This document shows, in pieces, positions 50,744-59,847 of a DNA stretch of 64,000 nt (its first letter is position 1; every line of letters starts with the position of its first letter). The notes beneath the pieces are model-generated. The model did no database searches, was not told the DNA's origin, and saw nothing but the letters and a program-made list of their open reading frames with translations. The stretch is from Syntrophotalea carbinolica DSM 2380 (GTDB lineage: Bacteria > Desulfobacterota > Desulfuromonadia > Desulfuromonadales > Syntrophotaleaceae). Where the stretch lies: contig NC_007498.2 in assembly GCF_000012885.1 (NCBI RefSeq), forward strand, positions 2,946,001-3,010,000, given 5' to 3'. The position numbers were made by a program, and so were the translations under genes.

Positions 50744-51780
50744 CTTCCATGGTGCTCAACAAAGCCGGCATCTATGCCCTGCTGATCATTGCGGCCCTGC
50801 TCATCGGTCTGACCGAGTTTGGACTGTCGGGCGAACCCGGTGCGCTGTTGCTGACCCTGCTGTTCTGGTCCAGCGTTGCCCAGGGCTGCATCGCTCTGGT
50901 CGCCGTCTGCGAACTGGTACGAGCCCGCTGGATCGCCGCCCTGCGTCAGGAACTGTTGTCCCTCTACCCGCTGCTTCTGCTGTTGCCGCTGCTTTTTTTA
51001 TTTTTCTGGCCGCAACTCGACCTTTATCCCTGGACCGAGCATCCCACACTGTGGCTGAACAAGCCTTTCTTCATGACTCGCAATCTGGCGCTGCTACTGG
51101 CCGTGTTTTTCTCCGGCCGCGATCTGGCTCGCCGTTCCCTTGCACGCCAGCCGGCAGGCGCGTCAGCCGTCATTTACCTGCTGTTGTTTGTTGTCAGCCA
51201 GTCACTGGCCGCCTTTGACTGGCTCATGTCGCTGATCTGGCCATGGATCAGCACCCTGCTGGGCTTTTATTTTTTTACCGAATCCCTGTATGCCGCAGCG
51301 GCCGTCAGCGGGATATTGATGTTGCTCTACCACAAACGCAAAAACCGGGAAAACAACCTCTGCGCATCAAAAAATCTGCGTGATGTAAGTCTGTTGCTGT
51401 TCGGCTTCAGCGTGTTGTGGTGCGGCTTGTATTTCGCTCAGTTCCTGCTGTTATGGTACGGTAATCTCCCCGAGGAAGCCGGCTATATCCTCGACCTCAT
51501 AGCCGCCAGCCCGGGCCGTGAATTAGCCTGGTTGTTCCCTCTGGGTTTGTTTCTGGCTCCCTTTATCCTGCTGCTGGCCGCTGCCGTCAAACAAAACCGC
51601 TACATGGTCGCCGCGGTCGCCGCGACCATGCTGGCAGGCTTGTATATTGAACGGCTGTGGCTGGTTCTACCGACCATTCCGCTGCATGGCGGCGCCCTGC
51701 TGTTCTACAATCTGCTGGTAATCGCCGCCATGCTGGTAATGCTGCACAGCAGCACCCATATCTCCCCTGACACCGAATGA
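50740..51780 (+). CDS. actF: Second quinone-subunit-like membrane protein (ActF)
   Basis: A 346-aa membrane protein with about ten helices. It resembles the ActF subunit of alternative complex III by size and place: the N-terminal region is GIYALLIIAALLIGLTEFGL, and the middle has SQSLAAFDWLMSLIWPWISTLLGFYFF, with the DWxMS block seen in ActC/ActF-type proteins. Sequence is more diverged than ActC, so the call rests partly on gene order. It is the last gene of the operon, followed by tRNA-Arg. Confidence 0.75.
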   Translation: MTSMVLNKAGIYALLIIAALLIGLTEFGLSGEPGALLLTLLFWSSVAQGCIALVAVCELVRARWIAALRQELLSLYPLLLLLPLLFLFFWPQLDLYPWTEHPTLWLNKPFFMTRNLALLLAVFFSGRDLARRSLARQPAGASAVIYLLLFVVSQSLAAFDWLMSLIWPWISTLLGFYFFTESLYAAAAVSGILMLLYHKRKNRENNLCASKNLRDVSLLLFGFSVLWCGLYFAQFLLLWYGNLPEEAGYILDLIAASPGRELAWLFPLGLFLAPFILLLAAAVKQNRYMVAAVAATMLAGLYIERLWLVLPTIPLHGGALLFYNLLVIAAMLVMLHSSTHISPDTE

Positions 51781-51844
51781 AACGCATGAGACTACAATTT
51801 GCCATTGCAATTTTTCCAGGGATGCGTTATACAGTTGAGTCCGC

Positions 51845-51921
<77 letters not shown>

Positions 51922-51931
51922 TAAAAAAATC

Positions 51932-51966
51932 AAAGGGTTACGCCATCGGCGTAACCCTTTTTTATT
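51932..51966 (+). terminator. Rho-independent terminator of the tRNA gene
   Basis: Stem AAAGGGTTACGCC / GGCGTAACCCTTT with a 3-nt loop and T6 tail. Confidence 0.9.
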
Positions 51967-52118
51967 GTCCGGCATTCCGCTTCATTTATATCTTACTTTC
52001 CATCTCGACACTCCCTTCAAAGGACCTATCTGGACATCCAGCCGCCTATATCGGATAATTATAGAAGTTTTCCGTTCTAAACATCTTTCCCAGAAGCGCC
52101 AACATAGAGGAGATGCCC

Positions 52119-52643
52119 ATGTTAAGCGAAAAACTGCTGGATGCCCTGAACGAACAGATGAAAAACGAATTTTATTCGGCTTATCTGTACAAGGCCATGG
52201 CAGCCTATTTCGAGGCCGAGGACCTGCCGGGCTTTGCGCACTGGATGAAACTGCAGGCCCTGGAAGAATTGTGTCATGGGGAAAAATTTTTCAACTATAT
52301 CTGCGAGGCCGGCGGTCGTGCCGTATTGCGCGCCATCGATGCGCCGCAGGCCGATTACGACTCCCCGCTGGCAGTGGTTGACTTCTCCCTCAAACACGAG
52401 CAATTTGTCAGCGAGCGCATCAACCAGCTCATGAGCCTGGCCAAGCAGGAAGGCAACCACGCCACCGAAATCTTTTTACAATGGTTTGTGACCGAACAGG
52501 TCGAAGAAGAAGCCAGCTTCGGACTGGTATTGAAAAAACTGCAAAGACTGGCCGGAGACGGTCGCGGGCTTATGATGCTGGATCAGGAGATGGGACAACG
52601 CACCTTCGCACCGCCCGCCGGCATGAATATTACCGGGGTATGA
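52119..52643 (+). CDS. ftnA: Non-haem ferritin
   Basis: A 174-aa four-helix ferritin that oxidises and stores iron. Ferroxidase ligands appear in MKNEFYSAYLYKAMAAYF (first Glu), LQALEELCHGEKFF (Glu, Glu, His), and QWFVTEQVEEEASF (Glu, Gln). The start at 52119 is chosen over an ATG six nt upstream because the latter abuts the GAGGAG site. The terminal part RTFAPPAGMNITGV is unstructured. It is a monocistronic gene with a strong bidirectional terminator. Confidence 0.93.
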   Translation: MLSEKLLDALNEQMKNEFYSAYLYKAMAAYFEAEDLPGFAHWMKLQALEELCHGEKFFNYICEAGGRAVLRAIDAPQADYDSPLAVVDFSLKHEQFVSERINQLMSLAKQEGNHATEIFLQWFVTEQVEEEASFGLVLKKLQRLAGDGRGLMMLDQEMGQRTFAPPAGMNITGV

Positions 52644-52669
52644 TAACAATAGACTCTGAGCTGTAAGCG

Positions 52670-52704
52670 AAAGGCCCGTGCGGAAGGTTTGCACGGGCCT
52701 TTTG
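52670..52704. terminator. Bidirectional terminator between ferritin and the lipoprotein gene
   Basis: Stem AAAGGCCCGTGC / GCACGGGCCTTTT with a 9-nt loop, flanked by A and T runs. Confidence 0.85.
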
Positions 52705-52713
52705 ATTTCCGAA

Positions 52714-53127
52714 TTACTCTGCATTGGAGAAGGCAGCCCGCGCACCCTGCAGATCTCCGAGCCGGGTACGGGCCTCGCCGATAATCCGCCAGTTCTGCGC
52801 CCGCAGGGCCGCATCACCGGCCGCGAGGGTATTCGACTTGGCCGCGAGGTTTTCCGCCTGGCGGTATTGTCCCTGGGCCAGCCTCACGCGGGCCAGTTCC
52901 TGCCAGAGCAACGGATTTCGCGCTTCGATGCGCAAGGCGCGCTCCAGAAGGACGCTGGCCTCGGGCAACCGCCCCCCCGCACTCTGAACCCGGGCCTTGT
53001 TAAGCAAAGCCGCGACAGCCGTGTTGGAAGACGGCGCAGCGGATGGCGGTTCCTGCTGCAGACCGGTACAGCCCGCGAACAGCAGCATAACAGCCAGACA
53101 TGCCCACAGAAAAACGATCTTGGTCAT
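52714..53127 (-). CDS. TPR-like lipoprotein
   Basis: A 137-aa lipoprotein: signal peptide MTKIVFLWACLAVMLLFAGC with lipobox LFAGC, then two to three TPR-like helical repeats (GRLPEASVLLERALRIEARN; GQYRQAENLAAKSNTLAAGD). It starts inside the PBP1b stop codon (ATGA) and has AAAGGA upstream, so it is co-translated with that gene. The pairing suggests a periplasmic partner or regulator of the peptidoglycan synthase, analogous to LpoB; this is inference from position. Confidence 0.75.
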   Translation of the reverse strand: MTKIVFLWACLAVMLLFAGCTGLQQEPPSAAPSSNTAVAALLNKARVQSAGGRLPEASVLLERALRIEARNPLLWQELARVRLAQGQYRQAENLAAKSNTLAAGDAALRAQNWRIIGEARTRLGDLQGARAAFSNAE

Positions 53128-55427
53128 TGAAAGATCCTTTTGAACCAGTTCTTGATGGAATTTTCCACCGAGCGGGGGCCGCACGGTGCGCTTTCGGTGG
53201 GCGCCGACCCCACAATAAAAGGCAATTCAACGGCATCGGGGCATCCGCCATCGCTGAGCAGCCCCGATGGCGGATCGATCCACACATGTTCAACATTCTC
53301 CGGCCGGGATAGCAGCAGGGGTTCCGGATTCAAGGCCAGCATAAGGTCTGCCCAGATGCCCATGGCCCCGCTGGCGCCGGTAAGTCCCGTCGATTCATTA
53401 TCGTCCCGTCCGACCCAGACCACCCCGAGACGATCCCCGGTAAAACCGGCGAACCAGCTGTCGCGATAATCATCGGTGGTGCCGGTTTTACCGGCAACAT
53501 CCAGCGTGGGCGACAGACGGTTATACAATCCCTGAGCCGTGCCCTCATGCGCCACCGCCTGCAGGGCCGTAGTCAGCAAATAGTTCGATCCCGGCTCGAT
53601 AACCTGTTCCACATTGAGGGGATAGCGCTGCAGGGGCTCGCCCTCCGCCGTCAGCACTTCGCGAATGGCATGCAGCGGGGTGCGAAAACCGCCACTGGCC
53701 ATGCACTGGTAAACCTGGGCAATCTCCAGGGGAGAAAGGTCGTTGGCCCCGAGCAGACTGGAGGCAAAAGCGGTCATCTCCCGCTCCACGCCCAAGCGTC
53801 TCAGATTATCCATGACCGAGTCCACCCCCAGAGTCAGGCCGAGCCTGGCCGTCGATACGTTATAGGAATGCATCAGCGCCGCCCGCAGCGGCACCTTACC
53901 GTGAAAACGCTTGTCGTAATTCTGCGGTCGCCACGGCTCTGTTCCCGCTTGTTTAAGAACCAGGGGACTGTCGTCCAGCAGGGTTGCCAGGGTATATTGC
54001 GACGGGCGCTGTAAGGCGGTAAGAAAAACCACCGGCTTGATCAGCGAACCGATGGGACGCCGTGCATCGAGAACCCGGTTGAATCCTTCGAAGCGCGGGT
54101 CGCGTCCACCGACACAGGCCTGCACCTCGGCATTCTGAGTGGCGGTCACCACCACAGCCCCCTGCAAACTCCCGGCAGGCATCCGGCGAACGGTCTCCAG
54201 TCGCGTCAACCGTTCCTGCAGAGCCTTTTCCGCCACGCGCTGCACCCCGGGATCGAGAGTGGTAAAAATCTGCAAACCTTCCGAACGCAGATCTTCATCC
54301 CGGTAATCGCGCTGCAACTGACGATGCACCAATCCCAGGAATGCCGGATACGGAGATGTTCCGCGGGGCGGTCTGTCAACCACACCCAGAGGATCGGCTT
54401 TGGCCGCAGCGCATTGCTGTTCGGTAATGAAACCGGCTTCAACCATCTGGGACAACACCAGATTACGCCGCTCCAGGGCGCGTTTGGGGTGATGGCGCGG
54501 GCTGTAATAAGCCGGCCCCTTCAGCATGCCCACCAGCAGGGCCCCCTCGCTCAGACCAAGATGGGGCAACGGCTTATCGAAAAAATAGGAACTGGCCAGG
54601 CCGAAGCCATGAATGGCCCGGTTGCCGTCCTGCCCCAGATACACTTCATTGAGGTAAGTCTCGAGAATCTCCTCCTTGCTGTAATGCATCTCAAGCAGAA
54701 CAGCCATAACCATTTCGGTCACTTTGCGACGAATCGTGCGCTCGGCGCTCAGATAAAAATTCTTCACCAATTGCTGCGTCAGGGTACTGCCGCCTTGTAC
54801 ACTTTTGCCGCTGACCGTCATGACCAGGGCCCGGGCAATACCGCGGGGGTCGATGCCATGGTGCCGATAAAAGCGGCGATCCTCCACGGCGATCAGCGCC
54901 TCGACCACCGATGGCGGGACCTCGTCCAGTTTGATCAGGACCCGGTCTTCGTTCTCCCCGGGGTAAATCCCTCCGATCAGGGCCGGATCCAGGCGCAGCA
55001 GATCCAGATCATTTGAAACGACGCGATCCTGCAACCCCACCACCTGGCCATCGGCAAAACGTACGGTGCAGCTTGTCGACTCCTGGGGGCCGTCGCCAAA
55101 AGTGAAAGCACGACTCACCAGATCAAGCCCCTGTCCGCGCCAGCGATAGGTGCCGGGCTCTTGTGCCGCGGCGGTCTGCCGGTACCCGAGCAGGGCAAGC
55201 TCGGCTGTAAGTTCCGATATGTTGAGTTCAAGCCCCGGATAAATTTCCAACGGCCGGGCATAAACCCTGGCCGGCAAGGCGAACCTTTTGCCCTCAAAAC
55301 GTCCCCGCACGGCGAAGTCGAGGTAGACGGTATAAACGATGGCGGCAAACACCCCAACCAGGGCCATGCTCACAAAAAGCTTGATTTTGTTGATTTTGAT
55401 TTTTTTAGTCTTGCGTTTGGCCATAAT
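53124..55427 (-). CDS. mrcB: Penicillin-binding protein 1b (bifunctional peptidoglycan synthase)
   Basis: A 767-aa inner-membrane enzyme. A basic cytoplasmic tail and one helix (LFVSMALVGVFAAIVYTVYL) lead to a UB2H-like region, a GT51 glycosyltransferase (EDRRFYRHHGIDPRGIARA, then GGSTLTQQLVKNFYLS) and a transpeptidase with SxxK in RPIGSLIKP, SYNVS, and KTGTTDDYRDSWF. Both activities look intact. The start at 55427 is the likely one, but an ATG 33 nt upstream is also in frame. The downstream lipoprotein overlaps by four nt. Confidence 0.93.
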   Translation of the reverse strand: MMAKRKTKKIKINKIKLFVSMALVGVFAAIVYTVYLDFAVRGRFEGKRFALPARVYARPLEIYPGLELNISELTAELALLGYRQTAAAQEPGTYRWRGQGLDLVSRAFTFGDGPQESTSCTVRFADGQVVGLQDRVVSNDLDLLRLDPALIGGIYPGENEDRVLIKLDEVPPSVVEALIAVEDRRFYRHHGIDPRGIARALVMTVSGKSVQGGSTLTQQLVKNFYLSAERTIRRKVTEMVMAVLLEMHYSKEEILETYLNEVYLGQDGNRAIHGFGLASSYFFDKPLPHLGLSEGALLVGMLKGPAYYSPRHHPKRALERRNLVLSQMVEAGFITEQQCAAAKADPLGVVDRPPRGTSPYPAFLGLVHRQLQRDYRDEDLRSEGLQIFTTLDPGVQRVAEKALQERLTRLETVRRMPAGSLQGAVVVTATQNAEVQACVGGRDPRFEGFNRVLDARRPIGSLIKPVVFLTALQRPSQYTLATLLDDSPLVLKQAGTEPWRPQNYDKRFHGKVPLRAALMHSYNVSTARLGLTLGVDSVMDNLRRLGVEREMTAFASSLLGANDLSPLEIAQVYQCMASGGFRTPLHAIREVLTAEGEPLQRYPLNVEQVIEPGSNYLLTTALQAVAHEGTAQGLYNRLSPTLDVAGKTGTTDDYRDSWFAGFTGDRLGVVWVGRDDNESTGLTGASGAMGIWADLMLALNPEPLLLSRPENVEHVWIDPPSGLLSDGGCPDAVELPFIVGSAPTESAPCGPRSVENSIKNWFKRIFQ

Positions 55428-56027
55428 CCGCGCAGAGCTCCAAAAGAGTGAAACCAGCATGGTCCGATAAATAGTAAGATCCTCATAATAACCATAATGA
55501 AGCTTTTCAACAAGGTTAGCGACTCATACAAGGTATTTCCGTCCATGCATTCCGGTTCGAGAATCCCCCGTTTGCGTCAACGCCCCCATCCTCCATGGAT
55601 AATTGCAAGAAATGCCCCATTATCGCATCCACGATTACAGACAGTCTTAAATACGGTTTGCGAACGGTTTTTGCATAAAACATACAGATCGGAAAATTCT
55701 TCGTGATTGTGTCAGACCTCCGGCGCACGGCATGGCAAGCGAATACTGTGCATGTCGATCCGTTGATGACATCCACAGAGAAAATTGCTATGCTCACCAA
55801 CCTTAGAAATATCTGAAATACAAACTTTTTTCGTCATCAAAGGTGACAGCATGTGCAATCTTCCGGTTGTGGCCGCAGTGCCGAGGTCCCGTGTTTGACA
55901 GCTGCCGGCGTGACACCGTTTTGAACTTTTCACCTGACAAGAGCCTTTGCTCATGTACCGCCGGCGGTACATCCGGTTACATTCCTGCCGCCTTGCGGCA
56001 AGCCGGACACTGCGGAGACAACACCTG
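55428..56027. other. 600-bp intergenic region with a 20-bp palindrome
   Basis: No gene is convincing here. The perfect palindrome ATGTACCGCC-GGCGGTACAT occupies 55953-55972, followed by a small hairpin TGCCGC-CTT-GCGGCA, shortly before the GGDEF-EAL gene. These could be an operator and a leader hairpin. Confidence 0.4.
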
Positions 56028-59000
56028 ATGGACAATGTCTTTCTTGCCCTGATTCAAAACGCCGCCCTGCTGCTCGCCATGGCATTCATCTACGATATGA
56101 TGACCAGCCGCTATCGCCTCAAGCACCGGCTGATCGTACAGATCTGCGTTGGCATATCCCTCGGCCTGCTCAGTATCATCCTCATGCTCTCTCCCTGGCA
56201 GTACATCCCAGGCATTGTTTTCGATACCCGCTCGGTGCTGTTGGGGATATCGGGGCTGTTTTTCGGGGCTGTCGCCACCAGCGTGGCCATGCTCATGGCC
56301 GCCGCCTTTCGCCTCTTCCAGGGCGGGGCCGCCGCCTGGATCGGGGTGGGCGTCATCTTTGCCTCGGGGATCGTGGGCATCTACTGGAAATACCGAAACC
56401 GAAAATCGGCCGAACAACTCACCTGGTGGCAGCTCTACGGTTTCGGCGTGCTCGTGCATCTCATCATGCTGGCCTTCATGTTGCTGCTGCCCTGGCAGAC
56501 CGCGTTTCGCGTTTTGCATCATATCTCCCTGCCTGTCCTTCTTATCTACCCTCTGGCTACCGCCATGCTCGGTTCCCTGATGCTCAAACGTCAACGCCGA
56601 GACCAGATATCCAAAGCCCTGCAGACCAGCGAGGAACGGCTGCGGATGGCCCTCAAGGCGTCCAAGCAGGGCCTCTACGATCTCAACGTGCAATCCGGCA
56701 ATATGATCGTCAATGCCGAATATGCCCTGATCCTCGGCTACGATCCCCAGAACTTTCGCGAGACCAACGGGGACTGGATAGCACGCATGCACCCCGAGGA
56801 CCGGTCGGCGGTACTGGCGGTTTACCGCAATTATCTTGCCGGCAAAACAGAGGAATTCCGTGCCGAATTCCGCCAGCGGACGCGCTGCGGGCAATGGAAA
56901 TGGGTGCTGTCCATGGGCAAGATCGTCGAGCGGGATACCCACGGGCAGCCGTTGCGCATGCTCGGAACCTTTTCCGATATCACCGAACGCCGCCAGTCCG
57001 AGGAACAGACCCGCAAAGCGGAAAGGGAAAAAGCCGACCTGCTCGAAGAAGCCCAGCAGGCTCGCCTGACTTTGCAACGTCTGTTCGAAGAACAAACCCT
57101 GGCCTCGGCGGAAATCGAGCGTACGTCACGTCTACTGGCAGAGGTTCTCAACGCGGCGTCCGAAGTATCCATTATTGCCACCGATCCGCGAGGAATCATT
57201 ACCGTCTTCAATCGCGGGGCGGAAAAGATGCTGGGCTACTCAGCCGAAGAAATGGTCGGCAGAGAAACGCCCACGGTATTTCACCTGGCATCGGAACTGC
57301 AAACCCGCTATACGGAACTCGGCGCCGACCGCGGCACGCCTATCAAGGATTTTGCCGACTACATGGCCCACGCCACCACCGCTGACGCCGAACATCGCGA
57401 ATGGACATATACAAGCAAACAGGGCGAACACATTTCGGTGTCTCTGGTCATTACCGCCATGCGCTCCCCCGCTCATGGAATTGTCGGCTACCTCGGCATC
57501 GCCCAGGACATCACGGAACGCAAGCGCCAGGAAAATACTTTGCGCAAACTCTCCCAGGTGGTGGAGCAAAGTCCGACGGCCGTCATACTGACCGACCCGC
57601 AGGGGAACATCGAATATGCCAACCCCAAATTCACCCAGATCACCGGCTATTCCCTGACGGAGGTCCATGGCAAAAACCCCCGCCTGCTCAAATCCGGTGA
57701 AACATCCGCCGAGGAATACCGCGATCTATGGACGACCATCACAGCGGGCAGGGAGTGGCATGGCGAATTTCATAACAAACGTAAAGACGGATCTCTTTTC
57801 TGGGAGCATGCCTCCATCTCCCCGGTGCGCAACGACGCGGGCGACATCAGCCATTTCCTGGCCATCAAAGAAGACATCACCGACCGCAAACGCTACGAGG
57901 AGCAACTGCAGCACCTGGCCACCCACGACAACCTGACCGGCCTGGCCAACAGAGCCTTGCTGCAGGATAGACTTGAGCAATCGATCCTGTTCGCCAAACG
58001 CTCGGGGCGATTGGTAGCCGCCCTGCTGCTCGATCTCGACCGCTTCAAAATCATCAACGACAGCCTTGGTCACAGTTTTGGCGACAGGCTGCTGCAGATT
58101 GCGGCGGACCGGTTGCGGGAATCCGTGCGTGGAGCCGATACCGTTGCGCGTCTGGGCGGGGACGAATTCGTTATTCTGCTGGCCGAGGTGGCCAATGAAG
58201 AGGACGTGGGCAAGGTGGCAAAAAAAATCCTCGACAGAATTACGGCACCGTTTCAGATTGCCGATCGCGAGATCACTGTCACGGCAAGTTTGGGCATCAG
58301 CATCTACCCGCAGGATGGCGAAGACGAGGAAACCCTGATCCGCAATGCCGATATCGCCATGTACCAGGCCAAGGAGGAAGGAAACGCCTTCCGCCTCTAC
58401 GCGCCGGAGATGAATATCGTTGTTCATGAAGCCATGGAGATGGAAACGGACCTGCGCCGGGCCCTGGATCGTGGCGAGTTACTGTTGCATTATCAACCCA
58501 AGATCGACCTGGATAGCGGTAAAATCACCGGAGCGGAAGCTCTGGTGCGATGGCAACACCCGGTACGCGGCATGATTGCGCCCGGGATGTTCATCCCCCT
58601 GGCGGAAGAAACCGGCCTTATCCTGCCGATCGGAGAGTGGGTTCTGGAAAACATCTGTTTACAGATAAAAAGCTGGCAAACCCAGGGATTCCCCCTCGTC
58701 CCCATCGCTGCGAACCTGTCGGCGCGCCAGTTCCGTAACGATGAGCTGATCGCCACCATACAGCGGATTCTGCAGGACACCGGCCTTCCTCCGCATCTGC
58801 TCGAACTGGAATTGACCGAGAGCATGATCATGCGCAACGTTCAGACCGCGGCGGAAACCATGCAGGAATTAAACGCCCTCGGCGTCAGTCTGGCCCTGGA
58901 TGATTTCGGTACCGGATATTCATCCCTGAATTACCTGCGGCGGTTTCCCGTTGACTGTCTCAAGATCGATCGCTCTTTTATCAGCGATGTCGCGGACGAT

Positions 59001-59213
59001 CCCAGTGCAGCGGCCGTTGCCACCAGCATCATCGCCATCGCCCACAGCCTGGGCCTGCAGGCCGTGGCGGAAGGTGTGGAAACCGAAGAACAACTCGAAT
59101 TTTTGCGCCAATGCGCCTGCGACAGCTATCAGGGATATCTTTACAGCGCCCCCCTCGCCGTCGAGGAATTTACGGCCATGCTGCGCCAGGAGTCTACGCG
59201 CACCGCCCCCTGA
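56028..59213 (+). CDS. 5TMR-LYT, PAS, GGDEF and EAL signalling protein
   Basis: A 1061-aa c-di-GMP enzyme. Residues 5-185 are a 5TMR-LYT sensor region with about six helices; PAS-PAC domains follow at about 190-330, 370-500 and 500-630, with a coiled coil near 335-370. The GGDEF domain (about 645-800) has an intact RLGGDEFVIL, and the EAL domain (about 815-1050) an intact AEALVRWQHP plus DDFGTGYSSLNYL. Both synthesis and breakdown look possible; which dominates cannot be read. The ATG at 56028 is chosen since the sensor helices start there. Confidence 0.92.
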   Translation: MDNVFLALIQNAALLLAMAFIYDMMTSRYRLKHRLIVQICVGISLGLLSIILMLSPWQYIPGIVFDTRSVLLGISGLFFGAVATSVAMLMAAAFRLFQGGAAAWIGVGVIFASGIVGIYWKYRNRKSAEQLTWWQLYGFGVLVHLIMLAFMLLLPWQTAFRVLHHISLPVLLIYPLATAMLGSLMLKRQRRDQISKALQTSEERLRMALKASKQGLYDLNVQSGNMIVNAEYALILGYDPQNFRETNGDWIARMHPEDRSAVLAVYRNYLAGKTEEFRAEFRQRTRCGQWKWVLSMGKIVERDTHGQPLRMLGTFSDITERRQSEEQTRKAEREKADLLEEAQQARLTLQRLFEEQTLASAEIERTSRLLAEVLNAASEVSIIATDPRGIITVFNRGAEKMLGYSAEEMVGRETPTVFHLASELQTRYTELGADRGTPIKDFADYMAHATTADAEHREWTYTSKQGEHISVSLVITAMRSPAHGIVGYLGIAQDITERKRQENTLRKLSQVVEQSPTAVILTDPQGNIEYANPKFTQITGYSLTEVHGKNPRLLKSGETSAEEYRDLWTTITAGREWHGEFHNKRKDGSLFWEHASISPVRNDAGDISHFLAIKEDITDRKRYEEQLQHLATHDNLTGLANRALLQDRLEQSILFAKRSGRLVAALLLDLDRFKIINDSLGHSFGDRLLQIAADRLRESVRGADTVARLGGDEFVILLAEVANEEDVGKVAKKILDRITAPFQIADREITVTASLGISIYPQDGEDEETLIRNADIAMYQAKEEGNAFRLYAPEMNIVVHEAMEMETDLRRALDRGELLLHYQPKIDLDSGKITGAEALVRWQHPVRGMIAPGMFIPLAEETGLILPIGEWVLENICLQIKSWQTQGFPLVPIAANLSARQFRNDELIATIQRILQDTGLPPHLLELELTESMIMRNVQTAAETMQELNALGVSLALDDFGTGYSSLNYLRRFPVDCLKIDRSFISDVADDPSAAAVATSIIAIAHSLGLQAVAEGVETEEQLEFLRQCACDSYQGYLYSAPLAVEEFTAMLRQESTRTAP

Positions 59214-59217
59214 TGCC

Positions 59218-59466
59218 TCACGCTCCGGCCAGAATCTCCAACGCCAGATAGGGAACAAGATTGAACACGATGAAGAAGATCTTGAACACACCGATAAATG
59301 CGTAGAGCACTACGTTGAAGGATTCGCGCGGCAGGGAAAACAACCTGCCGTGCAAGCGGTAAATCCAATCGCCGGCAAACGCGCACATCAAAGCCGAGAA
59401 GATCAGGAGAATACCGTTAATAATGGTACACCACATGAAAAACTCCCGAACGATGGATACTGTCAT
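59218..59466 (-). CDS. Small DUF6868-type membrane protein
   Basis: An 82-aa protein with two transmembrane helices (FMWCTIINGILLIFSALMCAF; VVLYAFIGVFKIFFIVFNLVPY) linked by the conserved DWIYRLHGRLFSLPRESFNVV loop. The FNLVPYLALEIL end matches the family. Function unknown. It is tail to tail with the GGDEF-EAL gene, five nt apart. Confidence 0.75.
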   Translation of the reverse strand: MTVSIVREFFMWCTIINGILLIFSALMCAFAGDWIYRLHGRLFSLPRESFNVVLYAFIGVFKIFFIVFNLVPYLALEILAGA

Positions 59467-59847
59467 GGTCGACCTCCCCGTTGATAAAGCGGATACGTGC
59501 CCCTACCTGTTCAGTATAGCCTAGAAGGCTGTCGGACTATCCATGATCCTTCCCCACGCCTCACCGCGCAGAACCTTTACCTGTCCGAAAAACCGCCGGA
59601 CATGGCCATTTCCTGCACATTACCTTCTGCAAATCAGGCTGCGCCCCGGGCAAACCTGCGGCAAAAATGTATACAACCTCGGACACCAAACTTTACTTTG
59701 AAAACAAAGACGGTTTTGTTAATATCGATTGGTTTGTCTGTTCGAATCGGTATGTCTTATACGCCGAATCGCCTCAGCCTGGAATAAAGCCTGGCGGAAA
59801 CGGGCCTTGGTACCGTTGTGAAAACAGCCGCAGAAGGAGACTGAGTT
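59467..59847. other. Gene-free stretch, nothing recognised
   Basis: Divergent region between the small membrane protein and the Na/Pi transporter gene. AT-rich at 59690-59760; no convincing promoter pair, RNA gene or repeat is seen. Confidence 0.4.
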
